Shown here: one piece after another, positions 1 through 4,789 of the stretch
How positions within the stretch are numbered: position 1 is the stretch's first letter
Layout: every line of letters starts with the position of its first letter
From: Syntrophaceae bacterium UBA4810
Lineage (GTDB): Bacteria; Desulfobacterota; Syntrophia; Syntrophales; Smithellaceae
Direction of reading: 5' to 3'
DNA length: 13,065 bases
NCBI GenBank assembly: GCA_002402545.1
Contig: DHGA01000012.1
Coordinates: forward strand, 23,476-36,540
The notes under the pieces: generated by a model
The model's database searches: none
Told to the model about the DNA's origin: nothing
The model's input: only the letters and a program-made list of their open reading frames with translations
Translations under genes and position numbers: made by a program

Positions 1-245
1 ATCAGATAAAATAATCCTGTGATAAAAAAATAAAAGGAACACTCACGGCGCGTGAGACCGTTTGCACTATCGCTATCCGGCTCAAGCGCATGCCTGTAAA
101 GATTATGCACAAAGGATGCAGCTACAAAAAAGATTGACGGATACTGATCCGGCAATCGTTTCATGAGATGATCAGTTAAAGCATCTGGGGGGTCAATTAT
201 CTTTTGCTTTTGAATTTTTTCTATAATTTCTTTATACTTTTCCAT
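1..245 (-). CDS. Partial small protein, candidate membrane anti-sigma factor (C-terminal part beyond window)
   Basis: An open frame starts at an ATG (243-245) and runs 81 codons to the window edge without a stop. An AAAGGA ribosome site lies about 9 bases upstream. The N-terminus is charged (MEKYKEIIEKIQKQKIIDPP), followed by an LTDHLMKRLPDQ segment, a basic patch ending LTRRE, and then a hydrophobic aromatic run (CSFYFFITGLFYL) that looks like the start of a membrane helix. A soluble N-terminus with a DPP...L...LMKRLP-type motif before a membrane helix is common in small membrane anti-sigma factors, and the gene directly follows an ECF sigma gene on the same strand. No zinc-binding HxxxCxxC motif is visible. 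Function is inferred from this context; it could be an unrelated small membrane protein. Confidence 0.55.
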   Translation of the reverse strand, partial: MEKYKEIIEKIQKQKIIDPPDALTDHLMKRLPDQYPSIFFVAASFVHNLYRHALEPDSDSANGLTRRECSFYFFITGLFYL

Positions 246-265
246 TGTTTATCATTCCTTTTCAT

Positions 266-290
266 TGCGCCCGTCAGGAACTCCGGCGCA
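266..290. repeat. Inverted repeat next to the ribosome site of the left-edge gene
   Basis: TGCGCC (266-271) and GGCGCA (285-290) pair perfectly, and flanking TTCA/TGAA can extend the stem past one bulged base. On the minus-strand mRNA the hairpin would end just before the AAAGGA ribosome site of the gene starting at 245, so it might influence translation. It could also be the edge of the adjoining repeat element. Confidence 0.3.
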
Positions 291-307
291 TGAAACTGTG
301 TCATAAT

Positions 308-419
308 GTCTTTGCGAGTAAGTGTAACGACCGAAGCAATCTCTTATCTATTCAATATTATTAGGATTGCCGCCCGGCATGCGCCGGGCAACCTGCTCCC
401 TGCGGGATCTCACAAAGAC
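308..419. repeat. Degenerate palindromic (MITE-like) intergenic repeat
   Basis: The ends are inverted: GTCTTTGCGAG at 308-318 and, on the other strand, GTCTTTGTGAG at 419-409 (10 of 11 match). Just inside the left end is GAAGCAATCTC (333-343). These words resemble the widespread GTCATTGCGAG...GAAGCAATCTC intergenic palindromic repeats of many proteobacterial genomes (recognised from memory, not searched). The interior holds a GC-rich hairpin, GCCCGGC (372-378) with GCCGGGC (383-389), unlike the AT-rich surroundings. No transposase is encoded. It lies between the sigma gene and its putative anti-sigma partner. Confidence 0.45.
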
Positions 420-492
420 CAAAGAGCATTGTTTCATTAACTCCTTTATATATTATATACAACATGGACATCAAAATAGTCACAAAATAATT

Positions 493-1014
493 TTACTTTT
501 CGAGCATCTCTTTTAATTTATCCAGACCGCGGTAGATGCGCATTTTCAGCGCGCTGACACTTTTACCGGTAATTTTAGCAATTTCTTCAAAAGAGAGTTC
601 CTGCTGATACTTCAAAATAATCAGCGCGCGCGTCTCTAAATCCAGCCTTGATAGATACGAGCTTATCTCCTCTGCTTCCGGCATATCCACCTGTACTGGG
701 AATTGGTGCTCAGCCCAATTTATCTCTTGTGTGTGTTTATATCGTTTGCTTTTTTTAAGATGATTTCTGATTGTGTTTAGCGCAATCGTATAAAGCCAGG
801 TAAAGAATTTTTTTCGCGTATTATATCGCCACAGATAGGTGTAGGCGCGGATAAAAATATCCTGCGTTAAATCGGCGGCATCCTGTGAATTGGCAGTCAT
901 ACGATAAGCCAGATTATATATAGCTGATTGGTATTTTCTTACCAGTAGAGAGTATGCCTGCCGGTCACCTTCCAGAATTCGGGCAACAATTTGCGTTTCT
1001 TGCGCTTCATCCAT
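493..1014 (-). CDS. ECF-family (sigma-70 group 4) RNA polymerase sigma factor
   Basis: This 173-residue protein has the two-domain layout and length of ECF sigma factors. Region 2 (about residues 22-91) includes RKYQSAIYNLAYRM, the DLTQDIFIRAY core-binding/-10 recognition segment and WLYTIALNTIRNHLKK. Region 4 (about 116-168) includes LETRALIILKYQQELSFEE and the helix-turn-helix IAKITGKSVSALKMRIYRG. No extra C-terminal domain is present. The ATG at 1014 follows an AGGGG ribosome site. The gene begins 75 bases after the second pilin, so it may be read through from the pilin promoter, or from its own promoter in that gap. The next gene downstream is a candidate membrane anti-sigma factor. Which genes it controls is not visible; no clear ECF-type AAC/GTC promoter was found here. 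Confidence 0.93.
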   Translation of the reverse strand: MDEAQETQIVARILEGDRQAYSLLVRKYQSAIYNLAYRMTANSQDAADLTQDIFIRAYTYLWRYNTRKKFFTWLYTIALNTIRNHLKKSKRYKHTQEINWAEHQFPVQVDMPEAEEISSYLSRLDLETRALIILKYQQELSFEEIAKITGKSVSALKMRIYRGLDKLKEMLEK

Positions 1015-1038
1015 TGCCGCCCCTCTCGTAAGATAATC

Positions 1039-1068
1039 ATATATCAGACAAAATATTCAGATATATCA
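1039..1068. repeat. Short direct repeat ahead of the ECF sigma gene
   Basis: ATATATCA occurs at 1039-1046 and 1061-1068, 22 bases apart (about two helical turns), in the pilin-sigma gap. It could be a paired binding site, but AT-rich words of this length carry little information. Confidence 0.25.
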
Positions 1069-1089
1069 TTGTATTTTGTAATTTTAAAA

Positions 1090-1482
1090 CTACGAAGGAA
1101 TATTCCAAGTCCCAGATGCAGTATATTCACTATCGCTATTACGGCTATTTACAGATATATTTACAGATGTCCCTGCACCTGTTAAAGTAACATTCCACAG
1201 GTCAGGAACTGCACCAACATTATCCGCTGCCGCGTCTGAAAAACCAGCTTCCTCAAGAACGGCTACACCCGTCGCGGGAGCTGCACCATTTCTTATAAAG
1301 AGTCTCGCATAAGCTAGATTCAGTGTTGATTTCATTTCCGCAACTTCTGCCTGCGCCGCAGCAATTTTTGCTTCCTGAACAAGTGCAACATATCGTGGCG
1401 CTGCTACGGCTACCAATATGCCTAATATGACCAGAACGGCAATAACTTCTATTAATGTAAAACCTTTTTGATTTCTTATCAT
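1090..1482 (-). CDS. Type IV pilin-like protein 2 (MSHA/PilA-type prepilin)
   Basis: A 130-residue prepilin with a class-III leader MIRNQKG followed by FTLIEVIAVLVILGILVAVA. A prepilin peptidase would cut after Gly7, leaving N-terminal Phe and the conserved Glu5 of the mature protein. The hydrophobic helix (about 8-29) is the membrane anchor and pilus-core helix. The soluble part is short, lacks cysteine and ends GTWNIPS. It is a close paralogue of the pilin encoded just upstream: residues 47-66 are identical to residues 46-65 of that protein. The ATG at 1482 follows an AAGGGGG/GTGG ribosome site. The gene lies after a strong hairpin, so it is probably expressed below, or separately from, the first pilin. 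It may be a minor or alternative subunit. Confidence 0.93.
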   Translation of the reverse strand: MIRNQKGFTLIEVIAVLVILGILVAVAAPRYVALVQEAKIAAAQAEVAEMKSTLNLAYARLFIRNGAAPATGVAVLEEAGFSDAAADNVGAVPDLWNVTLTGAGTSVNISVNSRNSDSEYTASGTWNIPS

Positions 1483-1537
1483 TTCCGTCCCACCCCCTTA
1501 AGGAATTTTAAAAGTTGAAAAAAGCATTTTAGAGATT

Positions 1538-1571
1538 AAATCAGCGCGGAGTAGAAACTCCGCGCTGATTT
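1538..1571 (-). terminator. Strong hairpin between the two pilin genes (attenuator or mRNA-stabilising stem)
   Basis: A perfect 15-bp GC-rich stem (1538-1552 with 1557-1571) and a 4-base loop. On the minus strand it is followed by TTTAATCTC, not a full T-run, so termination would be partial. On the plus strand a short run of five T follows. It would let the first pilin transcript end or be protected here while limiting read-through to pilin 2. Confidence 0.6.
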
Positions 1572-1603
1572 TTCGCACAAACTTCAATAACTAAACTGTC
1601 AAC

Positions 1604-1993
1604 TTAACTTGGTATATTCCAAGTTCCTGTTGCTGTGTAATCAGTATCTCCATCTCTACTATTAACAAGAACCGTAACAGCTGCACTGACACCAGTAAGT
1701 GTCACGTTCCATATATCCGGAGCGGTTCCTACATCTGCAGCGGTTCCTGAAGTAAATCCTGCTTCCGTAATTACAGCAGTACCAGTTGTCGGAGCGGTAC
1801 CGTTTCTTATAAACAACCTAGCATAAGCAAGATTAAGGGTTGATTTCATTTCGGCAACCTGCGCTTCAGCAGCTCTAGCTTTTGCTTCTTCGGCCAAATC
1901 AAGATACCTTGGAACGGCCACCGCCGCCAGAATACCCAAAATTACGAGTACGGCGATAATTTCGATCAACGTAAAACCTTTTTGATTTCTCAT
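1604..1993 (-). CDS. Type IV pilin-like protein 1, probable major pilin (MSHA/PilA-type prepilin)
   Basis: A 129-residue prepilin. The leader MRNQKG is followed by FTLIEIIAVLVILGILAAVA, with predicted cleavage after Gly6 and the conserved Glu at mature position 5. An amphipathic extension (LDLAEEAKARAAEAQ) leads into a small globular domain ending GTWNIPS; there are no cysteines. The ATG at 1993 has an AAAGGAG ribosome site 8 bases away. It is the first gene after a near-consensus sigma-54 promoter with its own 56-base leader, and a stable hairpin follows it. Both points suggest it is the abundant subunit, while the eight assembly genes lie upstream behind a different promoter. The small size resembles MSHA-type pilins and T2SS pseudopilins; neighbours favour a pilus. 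Confidence 0.94.
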   Translation of the reverse strand: MRNQKGFTLIEIIAVLVILGILAAVAVPRYLDLAEEAKARAAEAQVAEMKSTLNLAYARLFIRNGTAPTTGTAVITEAGFTSGTAADVGTAPDIWNVTLTGVSAAVTVLVNSRDGDTDYTATGTWNIPS

Positions 1994-2024
1994 TTTTCAT
2001 TCTCCTTTATTTAAAGTTAATTTT

Positions 2025-2041
2025 TTAGCAATATTTGCTAA
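2025..2041. repeat. Palindrome in the pilin 1 leader
   Basis: TTAGCAA (2025-2031) and TTGCTAA (2035-2041) form perfect 7-base arms around TAT. It falls roughly +8 to +24 from the predicted sigma-54 start. It could be an operator or a 5' mRNA stem for pilin 1; nothing visible decides between them. Confidence 0.35.
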
Positions 2042-2059
2042 CCATTTGCATTCATATAT

Positions 2060-2076
2060 AGCAAATCACATGCCAA
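2060..2076 (-). promoter_or_regulatory. Sigma-54 (-24/-12) promoter of the pilin genes
   Basis: The minus strand reads TTGGCATGTGATTTGCT. It has the invariant GG and GC separated by exactly 10 bases and differs from the core TTGGCACG-N4-TTGCT at one base (T for C). The predicted start is near 2049, giving a 56-base leader to the pilin 1 ATG. A sigma-54 activator is encoded immediately upstream, which makes chance resemblance unlikely. Confidence 0.85.
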
Positions 2077-2088
2077 TTTGATTCCCAA

Positions 2089-2100
2089 ATCACCTCCTTA
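2089..2100 (-). promoter_or_regulatory. Full-length Shine-Dalgarno sequence without an obvious gene
   Basis: The minus strand reads TAAGGAGGTGAT, the full complement of the 16S rRNA 3' end. A TTG at 2088-2086 opens a 16-codon frame ending TAG at 2038. It lies upstream of the predicted sigma-54 start, so only read-through transcripts from the activator gene would carry it. It may be a relic of a lost gene start or a leader peptide. Confidence 0.3.
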
Positions 2101-2126
2101 TCTTTTATTTAACTTAATAAGCTGAT

Positions 2127-2151
2127 TTTACATGCATTATTTGTTTACATG
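2127..2151. repeat. Direct repeat TTTACATG upstream of the pilin promoter
   Basis: TTTACATG occurs at 2127-2134 and again at 2144-2151, between the tandem palindromes and the -24/-12 element. It could be another regulator or bending-protein site; the AT-rich context makes this tentative. Confidence 0.25.
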
Positions 2152-2194
2152 TCTCTTATAAAACCAATTAATTACATTCAATTTATAGACCAAT

Positions 2195-2209
2195 CTACAA
2201 TAATTGTAG
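2195..2209. promoter_or_regulatory. Palindromic operator 1 (candidate upstream activator site)
   Basis: CTACAATAATTGTAG: perfect 7-base arms around one central base. Its centre (2202) is about 153 bases upstream of the predicted sigma-54 start, a normal distance for an activator-binding site. It pairs with the second copy, centred exactly 21 bases (two helical turns) away. Confidence 0.7.
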
Positions 2210-2215
2210 ATATAC

Positions 2216-2230
2216 CTACAATTATTGTAG
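2216..2230. promoter_or_regulatory. Palindromic operator 2 (candidate upstream activator site)
   Basis: CTACAATTATTGTAG, the same palindrome with the central base inverted, overlapping the last codons of the activator gene. The two copies could also fold into one 15-bp stem with a 6-base loop, but no T-run follows on either strand, so an operator pair is preferred over a terminator. Confidence 0.7.
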
Positions 2231-3544
2231 GTTCCTTACATCATCAATTTCTATGTGATACTTCTTTATTCTATGCCATAAGCTTCTCTGATTGATTTTT
2301 AAAATTTCCGCCGCTTTTACCTGAATGCCGCCTGATTTTTTTAATGCTTGAATAATCATTTCTCTTTCCATGATTTCCAATTTCTCATCCATATTAATAT
2401 CATTGCCATTAGAAAAAATATTCATATTGGTTGATTGCCCTGTAATATCATCCGGCAAATGATGCGGTTCTATTACATCTCTTTCGGCCAGAACAGACGC
2501 TTGTTCGATAACATTTCTTAATTCGCGGATGTTTCCTGGCCAGGCATAACCAATTAGCATCTGCAAAACTCCCGGCGATAAAGTAAGATCTTTTTCCTGC
2601 ATATTAAGGAAAAAGCTCGCCAGAAGAGGAATATCTTCGCTTCTGTTTCTAAGCGGTGGCAATGAAATGGAAAAAACATTGAGTCGAAAATATAAATCTT
2701 CCCTAAAAAATCTTTTTTTAATCAATTTTGGCAAGTCTTTATTTGTTGCCGCGATAAACCGGACATCCACACGAATAGGAACATTACCGCCGACTCGTTC
2801 AAATTCTTTTTCCTGCAGCACACGTAGTAATTTTGCCTGCGTGGCCATCGGCATATCACCTATTTCATCCAGAAATATTGTGCCGCCATCCGCAAGTTCA
2901 AATTTACCTTTCTTCCGCGCGACCGCGCCGGTAAATGACCCCTTTTCATGGCCAAACAACTCGCTTTCCAGCAGGCCTTCCGGTATGGCCACACAATTTA
3001 TTTTAATAAATGGTTTCCCAACTCTAGTGCTTTGCTCATATATGCTTTGCGCGATAAGCTCCTTGCCTGTTCCGCTTTCTCCGTAAATCAGCACAGTGGA
3101 ATCAGTAGGCGCAACTTTTGTTATATGCTTGAAAATATTGCGCATAGCGGGACTCGACCCTATAACATTCGGGAACAATTCCTTCGCTTCAACCAGTGTT
3201 AGTATATTTGCCACATTGTCGAATACTTTTTCAATTTCCTTAACGTCCTCCATTATATGTTTTTTATGTTCCGCAATTTTATTTCCAATAATCGGCACAT
3301 TTTTTGTTTTTTCAATAAACTGCATGATTGGCTTTAAAATATTGCGGACAATCAATAAGCTAACAAGAAATGTTAAAGCTCCTATCGCTGATATTAAACT
3401 AAATGAACCCAAAGAAGAGACGATACCGTGCCTGGCAGCATAACTAGATAACTGGCATGTAAGGATAATACCAACAATAGATATTCCGGTAAAAATAAGC
3501 GGAATTAATATATATAGATTTATATAATATTGTCTTTGTTTCAT
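2222..3544 (-). CDS. Membrane-anchored sigma-54-dependent transcriptional activator (AAA+ EBP)
   Basis: A 440-residue activator of sigma-54 RNA polymerase. Two hydrophobic helices (about 8-29 and 47-67), separated by a short loop, are followed by a HAMP/signalling-helix-like linker (68-115). The AAA+ domain (about 122-360) has Walker A GESGTGKE (155-162), the sigma-54 loop as GSFTGA (202-207, usually GAFTGA) and Walker B GGTIFLDEIGD (220-230). A Fis-type helix-turn-helix (about 398-430, VKAAEILKINQRSLWHRIKKY) ends the protein. There is no response-regulator receiver domain, so it is not a PilR orthologue. Its ATG lies 3 bases after the platform-protein stop with only a weak ribosome site, so translation is probably coupled. 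It sits next to a sigma-54 promoter for the pilins and is their likely activator. The input signal is unknown. Confidence 0.93.
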   Translation of the reverse strand: MKQRQYYINLYILIPLIFTGISIVGIILTCQLSSYAARHGIVSSLGSFSLISAIGALTFLVSLLIVRNILKPIMQFIEKTKNVPIIGNKIAEHKKHIMEDVKEIEKVFDNVANILTLVEAKELFPNVIGSSPAMRNIFKHITKVAPTDSTVLIYGESGTGKELIAQSIYEQSTRVGKPFIKINCVAIPEGLLESELFGHEKGSFTGAVARKKGKFELADGGTIFLDEIGDMPMATQAKLLRVLQEKEFERVGGNVPIRVDVRFIAATNKDLPKLIKKRFFREDLYFRLNVFSISLPPLRNRSEDIPLLASFFLNMQEKDLTLSPGVLQMLIGYAWPGNIRELRNVIEQASVLAERDVIEPHHLPDDITGQSTNMNIFSNGNDINMDEKLEIMEREMIIQALKKSGGIQVKAAEILKINQRSLWHRIKKYHIEIDDVRNLQ

Positions 3545-3547
3545 TTT

Positions 3548-4771
3548 TTATCTTGTGGCTAATTTTGTCAAATCCCACATGGGCATAAATATCGCCAGCG
3601 CAAAAAAACCGACAACCGCGGCCAATCCCACGATTAATATCGGGCCTATGGCATCAGACATTCCCTTAACCGCGTATTCAACCTCGTCATCATAATGTTT
3701 GGAAATTTCGCGCAGCATTTCATCAAGGTTGCCGGATTCTTCCCCGATGGCAATCATATCCACAACCATTGGCGTAAAATACTTCGATGATTTAAGAGGC
3801 GCGGATATTCCTGCCCCTTCTTCAATGCGTTCCCGCAGATTTTCAAAAGCGCGCGCGATAGCTTCGTTACCGATTGTCTCCGATAAAATGGAAAGGGATT
3901 GCATGACGGGAACACCGCTTGTCTGCAATATAGCAAATATACTGGCAAAACGCGACAATGCTGCTTTTTTAAAAACCGGCCCGATGATCGGAATCTCCAA
4001 AAAAAACGAATCCCGCACAAATTTCCCCTGCGGCGTTTTGAAATAAGTGGCCAACGCAAAAATAATTATAACCGCAAAAGCAAGAATCAAATACCAGTAA
4101 TTAACCAAAAAAGCGTGCAATAGTACGGCAATCTTGGTTGGCCAAGGCAACGTAAGCCCAGATTTGCTGAACATTGTAACAAATTTAGGCACGACAACAG
4201 TTAATAAAATTACAAACGCAATCCCCAAAGCGATGACCACAATAAAGGGGTATCTCAAAGCTGATTTTATATCGGATTTAACTTTATGTTCATGCTCAAT
4301 AATATAAATCAATCTGTCGAGAACAGTGGGCACATTACCGCTTAGTTCCCCCGCCCTGATCATCGAGCAATACAGAGGCGAAAATATTTTGGGGAATTTC
4401 TGCATGGCCTCTGAAAGGGTGGAACCCTGCCTGATATCAATAACTATCTTTGCAATCGCGTTTCTGATGACGCGGCTTTCCGTCTGTGCTTCCAATACCT
4501 GCAAAAGCCTTAATATCGGCACGCCGGCGCTAAGCATGGAACGAAACTGTTTGGTAAAAATAATCAGATCGTTTACTTTAACCTTATCTAACAAAGACAT
4601 TATTTTGATGCCTAAACTATCCGCAGAAGAGCTATCTTTAGGAGTGATTTTTTCAGGTATCAATCCGCGCGTGACAATTATGGAAGTTGCTTCTTCAATT
4701 GATACAGCGTCAATAACACCGGTAACTTTGTTGCCGTTTTCATTTAACGCTTTATAACTAAACGTAGACAT
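3548..4771 (-). CDS. mshG: Inner-membrane platform protein, MshG/PilC/GspF family
   Basis: A 407-residue polytopic protein of normal family length. The N-terminus FSYKALNENGNKVTGVIDA is typical of PilC/GspF. Two T2SSF repeats follow (about 69-192 and 272-394), each with an SAGVP/TSGVP...L motif and a later GE.SGN motif (GELSGN 141-146, GEESGN 343-348). Membrane segments lie near 174-196, 221-243 and 376-396. The protein is the membrane anchor for the assembly ATPase and is thought to couple its motion to pilin extraction. It follows the ATPase gene by 18 bases with a GAGG ribosome site, as mshG follows mshE in MSHA loci. Family membership is certain; choosing MshG over PilC or GspF rests on gene order. 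Confidence 0.95.
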   Translation of the reverse strand: MSTFSYKALNENGNKVTGVIDAVSIEEATSIIVTRGLIPEKITPKDSSSADSLGIKIMSLLDKVKVNDLIIFTKQFRSMLSAGVPILRLLQVLEAQTESRVIRNAIAKIVIDIRQGSTLSEAMQKFPKIFSPLYCSMIRAGELSGNVPTVLDRLIYIIEHEHKVKSDIKSALRYPFIVVIALGIAFVILLTVVVPKFVTMFSKSGLTLPWPTKIAVLLHAFLVNYWYLILAFAVIIIFALATYFKTPQGKFVRDSFFLEIPIIGPVFKKAALSRFASIFAILQTSGVPVMQSLSILSETIGNEAIARAFENLRERIEEGAGISAPLKSSKYFTPMVVDMIAIGEESGNLDEMLREISKHYDDEVEYAVKGMSDAIGPILIVGLAAVVGFFALAIFMPMWDLTKLATR

Positions 4772-4789
4772 TGTTTATCCTCAGTGATT

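Noticed and set aside
1483..1603. Separate promoter for pilin 2 (a TTGACA occurs just after the pilin 1 stop)
   Set aside because: No -10-like box lies 16-18 bases downstream, and no GG-N10-GC sigma-54 element is present; cotranscription past the hairpin is the simpler reading.
2195..2230. Intrinsic terminator for the activator gene
   Set aside because: The 15-bp stem is AT-rich and has no T-run after it on either strand. The 21-base spacing of two self-palindromic halves and the third copy at 12797-12811 fit operators better, although a dual role is possible.
3754..4059. 101-codon minus-strand frame overlapping the platform protein
   Set aside because: Same strand, different frame, low-complexity Arg/Cys/Trp-rich sequence with no ribosome site; the overlapping gene is clear.
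4326..4757. 143-codon plus-strand open frame inside the platform-protein gene
   Set aside because: Entirely antisense to the MshG/PilC coding sequence; the composition is that of a shadow frame with no motif.
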